From: Winogradskyella sediminis
GTDB lineage: Bacteria > Bacteroidota > Bacteroidia > Flavobacteriales > Flavobacteriaceae
Direction of reading: 5' to 3'
Assembly (NCBI RefSeq): GCF_003387355.1
Contig: NZ_QUNH01000002.1
Location: 103,606-167,605, forward strand
Length of the DNA: 64,000 nt
Shown here: positions 49,943 through 59,106 of the stretch, in pieces
Layout of the letters: every line of letters starts with the position of its first letter
How positions within the stretch are numbered: the first letter of the stretch is position 1
Position numbers and translations under genes: made by a program
The notes under the pieces: model-generated
The model's database searches: none
Seen by the model: only the letters and a program-made list of their open reading frames with translations
What the model was told of the DNA's origin: nothing

Positions 49943-52141
49943 TTAGTTTTGAGCGGTTTCGTCTAAAATATCTTTTACTTTAATATCGGTTCCTAGTCGC
50001 TGTAAATAAGCAATTAAGGCTACGATTTCTCTGTTTCGCATTTCTACGAAATCATCTCCTGAGGCTGCTTTATCAGCTTCATACGAGGCTACAAAATCTG
50101 GATCATTATAGAGGCTTTTCTCAATTTGTGTACCTTGCTCTAACATATCAGCCTGTGCGTTGGCTATATCTTCTTCGGTATAGGGCACTCCTAAAGATAC
50201 CATGGTTTCCATTTTCAATTGCGTGTCAGATTTGTCTAACTCATCTCTAATAAGCCACTGGTAAGCTGGCATAATAGAACCTGTGGACGTACTTTGTGGA
50301 TCGTACATATGATTAAAGTGCCAGTTGTCTGAGTATTTACCTCCAACACGATGTAAATCTGGACCAGTTCGTTTACTTCCCCAAAGGAATGGATGATCGT
50401 ATACAAATTCTCCAGCTTTAGAGTATTCTCCGTAACGCTCTACTTCCGATCTAAACGGACGTACCATTTGTGAGTGACAACCCACACAACCTTCTCTAAT
50501 ATAAATATCCCTACCTTCCAGTTCTAAAGGTGTATAAGGTTTTACAGTACTAATGGTTGGTATGTTAGATTTTACAACGATGGTTGGTATAATCTGTACG
50601 ATACCACCAATTAAAATAGCGATTGTAGCATATATTGTTAAAAGTACAGGCTTACGCTCTAACCATGTGTGCCATCCTTCACCTGCAACACGACCTTTTG
50701 AAACACGTTTTAAAGCAGGAGCTTCAGCTAATTCATCTGTAACACCTTGTTTAGAGCTTACAACGGTTAGGATAACATTGACTACTAAAATAATCATCCC
50801 AGTGATGTATAAGGTGCCACCAATAGCACGCATCCAGTACATTGGCATAATTTCGGTTACGGTTTCTAAGAAGTTACCATAAACTAAAGTACCATCTGGG
50901 TTAAATTGTTTCCACATACTCGCTTGAGCAAAACCTGCAACATAGAGTGGTAGTGCATACAACATTATACCTAACGTTCCAATCCAGAAGTGTAAATTGG
51001 CTAAACCGATAGAGTATAATTTTGTTTTAAATAATTTTGGAATAAGGTAATAAATCATACCAAAGGCTAAGAAACCATTCCATGCTAATGCACCCACGTG
51101 TACGTGAGCTATAATCCAATCGGTAAAATGCGCAATGGCGTTGACATTTTTTAAGGATAACATCGGACCTTCAAAGGTTGCCATACCGTAACCTGTAATG
51201 GCTACAACCATAAACTTTAAAACAGGATCTGTACGCACCTTATCCCAAGCACCTCGCAAGGTTAAAAGCCCGTTAATCATACCACCCCAAGATGGCATTA
51301 ATAGCATTACTGAGAATGCGACACCTAAATGTTGTGCCCATTCTGGTAAGGCTGTATATAATAAGTGGTGCGGACCTGCCCAAATATAAATAAAGATTAA
51401 TGACCAGAAGTGCACAATAGAAAGTCTATACGAATACACAGGTCTATTCGCCGCTTTAGGCACAAAATAATACATTAAACCTAAAAAAGGAGTGGTTAAG
51501 AAAAATGCAACCGCATTATGTCCATACCACCATTGTACTAAGGCATCTTGTACACCAGCATACACCGAATAACTTTTCATACCTGTGAAACTTACAGGAA
51601 GCGCTAAACTATTAAAAATGTGAAGTACAGCAACCGTAACAAACGTTGCTAAGTAGAACCATAAGGCGACGTACAAGTGTCGTTGACGACGTTTTAACAT
51701 CGTACCGATAAGATTAATACCAAAAGCCACCCAGATTAAGGCAATAGCAATATCTATTGGCCACTCTAGCTCAGCATACTCTTTAGACGTAGAATAACCT
51801 AAAGGCAACGTAATTGCTGCTGCAACAATAATAAGTTGCCATCCCCAGAAATTTAAATTACTTAAAAAGTCGCTAAACATTCTCGCTTTTAGGAGGCGTT
51901 GCGTAGAGTAGTAGACACCTGCAAATATGGCGTTACCTACAAAGGCAAAAATCACCGCATTGGTGTGTAAAGGTCGTAATCGACCAAAACTCAACCAAGA
52001 GACACCATCGGTCATGTTTGGGAATAAAAACATAAAGGCCAAAATAAGCCCTACAAGCATCCCAACAACTCCCCAAAGAATGGTAGCATAAAGGAATTTT
52101 TTAACGATTTTATTATCGTAATAGAATTGTTGCATTTCCAT
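49943..52141 (-). CDS. ccoN: Fused cbb3 oxidase subunits I and II, CcoNO
   Basis: This 732-residue protein joins the catalytic CcoN (about 1-480) to the mono-haem CcoO (about 520-732). CcoN has twelve helices with histidine ligands: FGRLRPLHTNAVIFAFVGNA for low-spin haem b, QWWYGHNAVAFFLTTPFLGL for CuB, and FTDWIIAHVHVGALAWNGFL for high-spin haem b. The CcoO part has REGCVGCHSQMVRPFRSEVE with CxxCH and a methionine ligand in GSIMPAYQWLIRDE. Fusion of N and O is common in Bacteroidota. It is the main gene of the cco operon, 11 bp after ccoS. Confidence 0.96.
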   Translation of the reverse strand: MEMQQFYYDNKIVKKFLYATILWGVVGMLVGLILAFMFLFPNMTDGVSWLSFGRLRPLHTNAVIFAFVGNAIFAGVYYSTQRLLKARMFSDFLSNLNFWGWQLIIVAAAITLPLGYSTSKEYAELEWPIDIAIALIWVAFGINLIGTMLKRRQRHLYVALWFYLATFVTVAVLHIFNSLALPVSFTGMKSYSVYAGVQDALVQWWYGHNAVAFFLTTPFLGLMYYFVPKAANRPVYSYRLSIVHFWSLIFIYIWAGPHHLLYTALPEWAQHLGVAFSVMLLMPSWGGMINGLLTLRGAWDKVRTDPVLKFMVVAITGYGMATFEGPMLSLKNVNAIAHFTDWIIAHVHVGALAWNGFLAFGMIYYLIPKLFKTKLYSIGLANLHFWIGTLGIMLYALPLYVAGFAQASMWKQFNPDGTLVYGNFLETVTEIMPMYWMRAIGGTLYITGMIILVVNVILTVVSSKQGVTDELAEAPALKRVSKGRVAGEGWHTWLERKPVLLTIYATIAILIGGIVQIIPTIVVKSNIPTISTVKPYTPLELEGRDIYIREGCVGCHSQMVRPFRSEVERYGEYSKAGEFVYDHPFLWGSKRTGPDLHRVGGKYSDNWHFNHMYDPQSTSTGSIMPAYQWLIRDELDKSDTQLKMETMVSLGVPYTEEDIANAQADMLEQGTQIEKSLYNDPDFVASYEADKAASGDDFVEMRNREIVALIAYLQRLGTDIKVKDILDETAQN

Positions 52142-52152
52142 ATTTAATATAA

Positions 52153-52338
52153 TTAGTCAGTTTTAGTTTGTTTCGTTGTATTGGTTTGTTTCTTTACAAG
52201 TTCGTCTTCAAAAAGCATTCGAACGGATGGAGTATAGTCATCGTCGTATTGTCCGGACTTCACGGCCATAATGAAAATGACAAAAAAAGCCACACCAATA
52301 ACTACGCTAACTGATAACAAAATATAAATAACACTCAT
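52153..52338 (-). CDS. ccoS: CcoS, cbb3 oxidase assembly/maturation protein
   Basis: This 61-residue protein has a single helix (SVIYILLSVSVVIGVAFFVIF) then AVKSGQYDDDYTPSVRMLFE, the exact pattern of CcoS, with a short lysine-rich tail. CcoS is needed to insert haem b and CuB into the oxidase. It is first in the operon that continues with ccoNO, and its upstream region has the FNR-type site at 52388-52401. The ATG is at 52338. Confidence 0.92.
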   Translation of the reverse strand: MSVIYILLSVSVVIGVAFFVIFIMAVKSGQYDDDYTPSVRMLFEDELVKKQTNTTKQTKTD

Positions 52339-52357
52339 ACCTACTGAAGTTATGCCC

Positions 52358-52401
52358 CAAAAGTACTATTGAGACTGTTTTGAAAATATGATAAAAATCA
52401 T
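52358..52401 (-). promoter_or_regulatory. FNR-type site and -7 box of the ccoS-ccoNOQPGH operon
   Basis: ATGAT-AAAA-ATCAT (52388-52401) is a perfect inverted site. Downstream on the minus strand TACTTTTG (52358-52365) matches the -7 box. Their centres are 33 bp apart, exactly the spacing at hemN, which is the class II activator position. Confidence 0.78.
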
Positions 52402-52419
52402 GTTTCCTTATTTTTTTAT

Positions 52420-54810
52420 TCATTCTATTCGTTTTCCTAAAAGATTTGTTGCTACGGTTGTAAATACAACAATACTTATAGAGCTTAAAGGCATTAATAT
52501 TGCTGCAACAACAGGCTCTAATTGTCCGGTGATTGCAAAGTATAATCCAATTATATTATAAAAAAATGACAATACAAAACTCCACTTGATAATTTTTATA
52601 GCTGATTTAGACGCTTGAATATAGCTATATAATTGCTTAAATTTTGAAGCATCTAAAATAGCATCACATGCTGGAGAAAAGACATTTACATCTTCTGAAA
52701 TTGCAATACCAACATTACTCTGAGCTAATGCACCAGCATCATTTAAACCATCACCAATCATAAGTACTTTGGCTCCTTCTGTTTGATGGTATTTTATAAA
52801 TTCGAGTTTGTCTTCTGGCTTTTGATTGAAAATTAATTTCGTTTTAGCTGGTAGTAATTTTTTTAAATTTTCAAGCTCTCCTTCATTATCACCTGAAAGA
52901 ATAACCAAATCAAAATGTTTTTTTAGTTGGTTGAATAATTTTGAAACCCCTTTCCTATAACTGTTGTAAAATGTGAATTTTCCTTTATAGATATTGTTAC
53001 TACTCACGTGGACCGTAGTATTTAACAAAGCGCTTGTATTTGGACTGCCAACAAAACTAGCCGAACCAATTTTCATATTTACTGTATTGTGTTTGGCTTC
53101 AATACCTTTACCAATGTGTTCTTCAAAAGCATCAAGCGTTATGATATTATGTTCTTGTAATATGTTGTACAAGGTTCTACTTAAAGGATGGTTAGAACCT
53201 CTAAGCGAATTTTTAAGGACTAAAGTTTCAGAGTCTGATAGTGTTTCTCCATCGTATTCGGCATTACTATCTTTATTGGATGTAATCGTTCCTGTTTTAT
53301 CAAAAATTACGGTGTTTATTTGCGCTAACTGTTCAATGACACTTGCATTTTTTACATAGAATTTTTGCTTTCCAAAGATGCGTAAGAGATTTCCAAACGT
53401 AAAAGGAGCAGAAAGGGCAATGGCACAAGGACATGCAATAATGAGTACTGCCGTAAATACGTTCATAGCTTTACTGGCATCTACAAACAGCCAAAAGGCG
53501 GTTGCTATAAATGCAACTGTTAATATGGCTATCGTAAAATGTTTGCTAATGGTATTTGTAATATTCGTAAATCCGTCTTCTTTATTTTTGTTAAAGACAT
53601 CATTACTCCATAGTTGTGTGAGGTAACTTTGTTCAACGGATTTTAAGGCCTCCATTTCAATGACTCCGTTGGTCTGTTTTCCACCTGCGAATAATTTGTC
53701 CCCAGACAGTTTAGAGACCGCCTGCGATTCGCCTGTAACAAAACTGTAATCTATTTTTGCTTTGCCATTAATTAAAATACCATCTACAGGAATTAATTCT
53801 TCATTCCGAATTAAAATACGATCCCCTTTTTCAATATCGTAGACCTGAATGGAATTTTCGTTTCCATTTGTATCAATTTTAGTAATAGCGATTGGAAAGT
53901 ACGATTTGTAATCGCGCTCAAAGGATAAGAAATTGTAGGTTTTTTGCTGGAAGAATTTTCCAACTAAAAGAAAAAATATGAGTCCAGCTAAGCTATCAAA
54001 AAAACCAGAACCGATATCAAATATAATTTCGATGGAACTTCTAATAAACAGTACAGATACTCCAAGGGCAATAGGCACATCAATATTTAGCAGTTTGGCC
54101 TTTACACCTTTATAAGCTGAAATAAAATAATCTTGAGCCGAGTAAAATACAATAGGTAACGACATTACAAACATTAACCAACGAAAGACGGGTTTGTATT
54201 GTTCAAGCCAAAATTCATTCACTTCAAAATACTCAGGAAACGACAAAAACATGATATTACCAAATCCGAAAGCTGCGACTCCAAGCTTATAAATTAAACT
54301 CCGGTTAATGTGTTGTTTACCAGAATTAAAATCCTCTAAGCTGATGTATGGTTCATAACCGATAGAACTTAATAAGAGTACTACCGATTTTAAATTAGTT
54401 GTATCAGCATTGTACGTGACTCTAACTGTTTTTTTACCAAAATTAACTTGAGAATCAGAAATATTAGGATTCAGTTTGTTGAGGTTTTCTAATATCCAAA
54501 TACAAGAACTACAGTGAATATGCGGAATATAAAGTGTGGCTATTTCTATGGAGCCATCTCTAAATTCTGTAAGCTTTTCAATAATATTTTCTTGAGATAA
54601 AAAATCGTATTTACCTTCTATTTCTTTTGGAATTGCTCCAGGAGAATTTTGTAAATCGTAATAACAGGTGAGATCGTTCTCGTTAAATATTTCGAAAACA
54701 GTCTTACAACCATTACAACAAAATGATTTGTCTTGAAATGTAATTGGGTGACTACCACAGTCATCACCGCAGTGAAAACAAGTTTTGTTTTCCATTGTTA
54801 ATTTGCTCAT
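52420..54810 (-). CDS. ccoI: CcoI/FixI heavy-metal-translocating P-type ATPase
   Basis: This 796-residue copper pump supplies Cu to the cbb3 oxidase. It has an N-terminal cysteine-rich region CFHCGDDCGSHPITF, then FCCNGCKTVF, a second metal-binding region with HIHCSSCIWIL, eight helices, the transmembrane CPC motif in IIACPCAIALSAPF (about 463-476), the phosphorylation motif DKTGTITSNK, HPLSRTL (HP motif) and the hinge GDGLNDAGAL. The order and the absence of an extra N-terminal domain match FixI/CcoI. The start at 54810 is used; an internal ATG (54795) would shorten it by 5 residues. It faces the fnr-like gene with a shared regulatory gap. Confidence 0.94.
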   Translation of the reverse strand: MSKLTMENKTCFHCGDDCGSHPITFQDKSFCCNGCKTVFEIFNENDLTCYYDLQNSPGAIPKEIEGKYDFLSQENIIEKLTEFRDGSIEIATLYIPHIHCSSCIWILENLNKLNPNISDSQVNFGKKTVRVTYNADTTNLKSVVLLLSSIGYEPYISLEDFNSGKQHINRSLIYKLGVAAFGFGNIMFLSFPEYFEVNEFWLEQYKPVFRWLMFVMSLPIVFYSAQDYFISAYKGVKAKLLNIDVPIALGVSVLFIRSSIEIIFDIGSGFFDSLAGLIFFLLVGKFFQQKTYNFLSFERDYKSYFPIAITKIDTNGNENSIQVYDIEKGDRILIRNEELIPVDGILINGKAKIDYSFVTGESQAVSKLSGDKLFAGGKQTNGVIEMEALKSVEQSYLTQLWSNDVFNKNKEDGFTNITNTISKHFTIAILTVAFIATAFWLFVDASKAMNVFTAVLIIACPCAIALSAPFTFGNLLRIFGKQKFYVKNASVIEQLAQINTVIFDKTGTITSNKDSNAEYDGETLSDSETLVLKNSLRGSNHPLSRTLYNILQEHNIITLDAFEEHIGKGIEAKHNTVNMKIGSASFVGSPNTSALLNTTVHVSSNNIYKGKFTFYNSYRKGVSKLFNQLKKHFDLVILSGDNEGELENLKKLLPAKTKLIFNQKPEDKLEFIKYHQTEGAKVLMIGDGLNDAGALAQSNVGIAISEDVNVFSPACDAILDASKFKQLYSYIQASKSAIKIIKWSFVLSFFYNIIGLYFAITGQLEPVVAAILMPLSSISIVVFTTVATNLLGKRIE

Positions 54811-54822
54811 TTATACCTGTAA

Positions 54823-54882
54823 CAAAAGTCTTAAAAGTACGAATTTTAATCTATGATAATTGTCATGTTTTAATTAACTTTG
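54823..54882. promoter_or_regulatory. Shared FNR-type site between ccoI and the Crp/Fnr gene
   Basis: ATGATAATTGTCAT (54853-54866) is an FNR-like site with one T-G mismatch. Towards ccoI, GACTTTTG (read on the minus strand, 54823-54830) is a near -7 box at the same 33-bp spacing. Towards the Crp/Fnr gene, TAACTTTG (54875-54882) is centred only 19 bp away, so binding would sit between -33 and -7 and should repress. Confidence 0.65.
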
Positions 54883-54899
54883 AATTTAATTGTCTTCCT

Positions 54900-55577
54900 A
54901 TGAACAAATGTGACCAATGTATTATTAAACAGTTTAATGCTTTAAAAGCTTTAGGAAAAGATGATTTAATTCGGATTTCGGGTTGTAAAACTTCAAAATT
55001 TGTTCAAAAAGGAGAAACCCTTTTTAGTGAAGGTGAAAGCATCAATGGCATTTTCTGTATTAAAAATGGTGTGTGTAAATTGACTAAATTAAGTGCCAAC
55101 GGAAAAGACCAAATTGTAAAATTGGTAGTCCGTGGAGATTTAATTGGTCAACGGTCTTTAGTTTCAGATGAGAAGTCAAATCTCACAGCTGTAGCCATAA
55201 ATGAAATGGAAGTTTGTTTTATTCCTAAAAGCGAAATTCTTCACGATTTATCAAAAAACGCCAAATTTTCTCTAGATATGCTCCAAGATATGGCTAAAGA
55301 ACTAAGAGTTGCTGATAATGTTATTGTCGATATGGCACAAAAATCTGTAAAACAACGTTTGGCGGATGTTTTAATTTATTTGCACGACACCTTTGATAAA
55401 GATGAAGATGGCTACCTTAGTGTTATTTTATCTCGTGAAGATTATGCTAATTTAGTCGGAACAGCCACAGAATCTGCTATTAGGATACTATCTCAATTTA
55501 AAAAAGAAGGTCTTATTTCTACGACCGGAAAACACGTCAAAATAGAAGATTTAGAAGGCTTAAGACGTGTAGAATAA
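54900..55577 (+). CDS. Crp/Fnr-family regulator, FNR-like
   Basis: This 225-residue regulator has the cyclic-nucleotide-binding fold (FVQKGETLFSEGESINGIFC, then LVVRGDLIGQRSL) and a C-terminal helix-turn-helix (SREDYANLVGTATESAIRIL). The N-terminus MNKCDQCIIKQF gives a CxxC, with further cysteines at 29, 53 and 59 that could complete an oxygen-sensitive iron-sulfur cluster like FNR; this is inferred. The start at 54900 is chosen because upstream starts would read through the promoter. FNR-type sites beside it and upstream of hemN and ccoS make it the likely activator of this regulon and of ccoI, and a repressor of itself. Confidence 0.92.
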   Translation: MNKCDQCIIKQFNALKALGKDDLIRISGCKTSKFVQKGETLFSEGESINGIFCIKNGVCKLTKLSANGKDQIVKLVVRGDLIGQRSLVSDEKSNLTAVAINEMEVCFIPKSEILHDLSKNAKFSLDMLQDMAKELRVADNVIVDMAQKSVKQRLADVLIYLHDTFDKDEDGYLSVILSREDYANLVGTATESAIRILSQFKKEGLISTTGKHVKIEDLEGLRRVE

Positions 55578-55850
55578 TTTTAGTTACAGCTTTTGAGAGG
55601 CTAGTGCTTCATATGTAATAAATCGATAACGCATATATCTACAGCTACCACAAAAGTTACAGGAGAAACCTTTAATGATTCATATTTTCTAAAATTTTGA
55701 TTTCTAAAAGAGATGTTAATGCAAGAGTAAAGGAGACCAAAATGCATTATTTTTACATAGCTATGAAACGAGCAAGCTAAAAATTTTAACTAAGAAGGAA
55801 TTTTTAATTGCCAACTGCATGTGTCAGTTAATCACATTAAAGGAAAACAC

Positions 55851-56981
55851 ATGAAAGAAAAAATAAACAAAAAAGGTTTTGTATTTAAAACCTACGAAGC
55901 ACCTCACCAATCACCATTTGAAAAACTCTTTGAGATTTTTAAAGAGTTAATTACACATACTTCTGGCGATTTTGATGAAGCTATAGATTGGTTACGACAA
56001 TTAGACAAGGAATATAAACTCACCACACCAGAATATACCATTGATGATTTTATAGAAGATCTAAAAAATAAAGGTTATATACGCGAAGAAATTGATCCCA
56101 ACGGAACAGGTGAAGGCGGATTCGCCATTACTGCAAAAACCGAACGCGCCATAAGACAACAAGCGCTAGACCAGATTTTTGGAAAAATAAAACGAAGTGG
56201 TTCTGGTAATCATAAAAGTAAAGGTGTTGGTCTTGGAGACGAACATACAGGAGACTTTAGAAGCTATCAATTTGGTGACAACTTAGATAAGGTTTCTATG
56301 ACCGAAAGTATTAGAAACGCCCAGATTAATAATGGAATAGGTGATTTTAGCCTCACAGAAGATGATTTAGTAGTGGAAGAAACTCTTCATAAAAGTCAGA
56401 TGAGTACCGTTCTAATGATTGATATTAGCCACAGTATGATTCTTTATGGAGAAGATAGAATAACGCCAGCTAAGAAAGTGGCTATGGCATTGGCCGAATT
56501 AATTACCACACGTTATCCTAAAGACACCTTAGAGATTTTAGTGTTTGGTAATGATGCTTGGCCTATTAAAATTAAAGAATTACCATACCTAAAAGTAGGA
56601 CCTTACCACACTAATACAGTTGCAGGTTTGCAATTGGCTATGGATATGTTACGAAGAAAACGAAACACAAATAAACAGATTTTTATGATTACAGATGGTA
56701 AACCAAGTTGTTTGCGTTTGCCAGATGGTCAGTATTACAAAAACAGTAATGGTTTAGATCCATACATCACCAATAAATGCTATGCTATGGCGCAACAAGC
56801 AAGGAGATTGCATATTCCTATAACAACGTTTATGATTGCTCAAGATCCTTATTTAATGCAATTTATTAGAGAATTTACACAAGCCAATAGAGGGAAAGCA
56901 TTTTACACAGGCTTAAAAGGTTTAGGCGAAATGATTTTTGAAGATTACGAGAATAATAGAAAAAAGAGAATTAAAGGATAA
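55851..56981 (+). CDS. VWA domain protein, partner of an AAA+ ATPase
   Basis: This 376-residue protein begins MKEKINKKGFVFKTYEAPHQ and is preceded by the ribosome-binding sequence AAAGGA. A helical N-terminal half (1-140) leads to the von Willebrand A domain with the MIDAS metal site in MIDISHSMILYGEDR, the threonine loop NTVAGLQLAMDML and the aspartate in IFMITDGKPSCLRL. VWA proteins paired with AAA+ ATPases act in metal insertion or protein remodelling (MoxR-VWA and magnesium-chelatase-like pairs); the substrate is unknown. The AAA+ partner gene begins 86 bp downstream on the same strand. Confidence 0.88.
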   Translation: MKEKINKKGFVFKTYEAPHQSPFEKLFEIFKELITHTSGDFDEAIDWLRQLDKEYKLTTPEYTIDDFIEDLKNKGYIREEIDPNGTGEGGFAITAKTERAIRQQALDQIFGKIKRSGSGNHKSKGVGLGDEHTGDFRSYQFGDNLDKVSMTESIRNAQINNGIGDFSLTEDDLVVEETLHKSQMSTVLMIDISHSMILYGEDRITPAKKVAMALAELITTRYPKDTLEILVFGNDAWPIKIKELPYLKVGPYHTNTVAGLQLAMDMLRRKRNTNKQIFMITDGKPSCLRLPDGQYYKNSNGLDPYITNKCYAMAQQARRLHIPITTFMIAQDPYLMQFIREFTQANRGKAFYTGLKGLGEMIFEDYENNRKKRIKG

Positions 56982-57067
56982 AAAAAGAAAAAGTATAAAG
57001 AGCATAGAAAAGCGAAATAGCAGCGTCTATTTTCCTTTATCTATAATCTCTTTTCTAATAATTGAAT

Positions 57068-58531
57068 ATGAAAATAGAAACAATAAATACATTAGGCGAA
57101 TTAAAACAATCGGGTTATCAATCAAAATCTATAAAAGATGAGTTGAGAGATAATTTAATTGAAAATATAAAGAACAAAAAGACAACTTTTGAAGGCATTC
57201 ATGGTTATGAAAACACCGTAATTCCGGAGTTAGAACGTGCTATTTTATCTAGACATAATATTAATTTATTAGGATTGAGAGGTCAAGCTAAAACGCGTTT
57301 AGCTCGTATGATGGTAAACTTGTTAGATGAATACATTCCAATAGTAGAAGGTTCAGAAATTAACGATGATCCTTTAGAGCCAATTTCGCGATATGCTGTA
57401 GAACTTATAGCAGAGAAAGGAAATGATACACCAATTACTTGGTTGCATAGAAGTGAGCGTTTTGCCGAAAAATTGGCAACGCCTGATGTCACTGTAGCTG
57501 ATATTATTGGAGATGTAGATCCTATAAAAGCAGCGAATTTAAAATTGAGTTATGCAGATGATCGTGTCATTCATTACGGTATGATTCCAAGAGCGAACCG
57601 TTGCATTTTTGTGATTAACGAGTTGCCAGATTTACAAGCACGAATCCAAGTTGCTTTATTTAATATTTTGCAAGAAGGTGATATACAAATTAGAGGTTTT
57701 AAATTACGATTGCCGTTAGATATGCAATTTGTTTTTACAGCAAATCCTGAAGATTATACCAACAGAGGAAGTATTGTTACGCCTTTAAAAGATAGAATTG
57801 GGTCTCAGATTTTAACGCATTATCCAGAATCTGTTGATATTGCAAGAACCATTACATCACAAGAAGCAAAGCTAGATACCAGACAATCAGAATCTGTTTA
57901 CGTACCAGAATTAGCCAAAGATTTGTTAGAACAAATTAGTTTTGAAGCTAGAGAAAGCGAATATGTTGATGTAAAAAGTGGTGTAAGTGCGCGTATGAGT
58001 ATTACAGCTTTTGAAAACTTATTGAGTACAGCAGAACGAAGAGCTTTAATTTCTGGAGATGATAAAACGTCTGTGAGATTATCTGACTTTATAGGTGTAA
58101 TTCCGGCTATAACCGGAAAAGTAGAATTGGTTTACGAAGGTGAACAAGAAGGTGCAGATTTTGTGGCTAATTCATTAATGGAAGAAGCTGTGAAAACCTT
58201 GTTCCCAAAGTATTTTCCTAAGGTTGAAAAATTACAAAAGCAAGATGAAGAAACACCTTATGATGATTTAATTTCATGGTTTTTTAATGGTGATGGTTTT
58301 GAACTTTTAGATGATTTAGACGATGCTACTTATAAAGCGAAGTTAGATGAAGTAACACCATTAGATGCTTTAATAGCAGATTATCAACCAGAAATCGACC
58401 CAAAAGATGTCTATTTCGAAAAAGAATTTATTCTTTGGGGATTAACACAATTTCAAAAACTAAGTAAATATCGCTTTTCAGAAGGTATGCAATTTAAAGA
58501 TCCTTATGGAAGTTATATAAGTGGTTTGTAA
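57068..58531 (+). CDS. AAA+ ATPase of the magnesium-chelatase ChlI/MoxR type
   Basis: This 487-residue ATPase starts at 57068. Its N-terminal helices run to about 45. The Walker A loop is LLGLRGQAKTRLARMMV and the Walker B is FVINELPDLQARIQVALFN, reading N rather than D before the glutamate. PDVTVADIIGDVDPIKAANL and FTANPEDYTNRGSIVTPLKD (sensor 1 and the arginine region) follow. The C-terminal helical lid ends GMQFKDPYGSYISGL. The pair with the VWA gene resembles BchI/BchD-like or MoxR/VWA systems. The unusual asparagine could lower ATP hydrolysis; other family members should be compared. Confidence 0.86.
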   Translation: MKIETINTLGELKQSGYQSKSIKDELRDNLIENIKNKKTTFEGIHGYENTVIPELERAILSRHNINLLGLRGQAKTRLARMMVNLLDEYIPIVEGSEINDDPLEPISRYAVELIAEKGNDTPITWLHRSERFAEKLATPDVTVADIIGDVDPIKAANLKLSYADDRVIHYGMIPRANRCIFVINELPDLQARIQVALFNILQEGDIQIRGFKLRLPLDMQFVFTANPEDYTNRGSIVTPLKDRIGSQILTHYPESVDIARTITSQEAKLDTRQSESVYVPELAKDLLEQISFEARESEYVDVKSGVSARMSITAFENLLSTAERRALISGDDKTSVRLSDFIGVIPAITGKVELVYEGEQEGADFVANSLMEEAVKTLFPKYFPKVEKLQKQDEETPYDDLISWFFNGDGFELLDDLDDATYKAKLDEVTPLDALIADYQPEIDPKDVYFEKEFILWGLTQFQKLSKYRFSEGMQFKDPYGSYISGL

Positions 58532-58533
58532 TT

Positions 58534-59106
58534 TTATCTTACATCCCGACTTTTAATATTAGCATCGCAGAGTTTTATAATCTCTGCGATTCTTTTTTGT
58601 TGCGTCACTTCTCTTTTAGCTTGGTTTAACCAATACAAATAGCTTTTTCTGTAACTAGGAGCAAAGTTGAGGTAATTAGTATATGCATTAGGATTCGCCT
58701 TAAACGCTTTTTGAAGATTCTCAGGTATTATGCCTTTTTCTACAGTATCTAACGCAGACCAACTTCCATTCGCTTTGGCAACCTTTATCGATTCTTGTCC
58801 GCTTCGATGTATTAAATTTGCTTTTTGTAATGCTCTTATATGTTTTTTATTAACGGCACTCCAAACGCTTTTGGGTTGTCTTGGGCAGAAATATTGTCGT
58901 CTTTTGCCATCGCCTAAACTTTTTACAGTCGAATCTATCCAGCCATAACAAAGCGCAACTCTCACGGCTTCTTCCCATCGCATAGAGTCTTTCTTGTGGT
59001 CTACTTTATAGAATATTAATTGTACGCCTTTTACGGTGTTGTGGTTGTGGTGCAGCCATTCACGCCATTCGGTGTCGGTTTTAAAATAGAGTTCAGGGAT
59101 TTCCAA
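58534..59106 (-). CDS. YdeI/OmpD-associated family protein
   Basis: This 190-residue protein matches the YdeI family. YFKTDTEWREWLHHNHN opens it, SMRWEEAVRVALCYGWIDST and GDGKRRQYFCPRQPKSVWSA are the family-defining segments, and the C-terminal half ends in SYRKSYLYWLNQAKREVTQQ. E. coli YdeI is linked to resistance to some antimicrobial peptides; the biochemical role is open. The start is a TTG at 59104-59106: an in-frame stop lies four codons upstream and no ATG is available. It is convergent with the AAA+ gene. Confidence 0.83.
   Translation of the reverse strand: MEIPELYFKTDTEWREWLHHNHNTVKGVQLIFYKVDHKKDSMRWEEAVRVALCYGWIDSTVKSLGDGKRRQYFCPRQPKSVWSAVNKKHIRALQKANLIHRSGQESIKVAKANGSWSALDTVEKGIIPENLQKAFKANPNAYTNYLNFAPSYRKSYLYWLNQAKREVTQQKRIAEIIKLCDANIKSRDVR
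58564..58598 (+). terminator. Terminator of the AAA+ gene inside the opposite coding region
   Basis: ATCGCAGAG (58564-58572) pairs perfectly with CTCTGCGAT (58582-58590) followed by TCTTTTTT. The genes converge with only 2 bp between stops, so the hairpin lies in the end of the YdeI coding sequence. Confidence 0.7.

Noticed and set aside
54744..54899. Longer N-terminus for the Crp/Fnr regulator
   Set aside because: The extension would read through the FNR-type site and the ccoI start; MNKCDQC at 54900 is the natural opening.
56938..57141. Small plus-strand frame between the VWA and AAA+ genes
   Set aside because: It overlaps both well-supported genes and is lysine-isoleucine rich without any motif.
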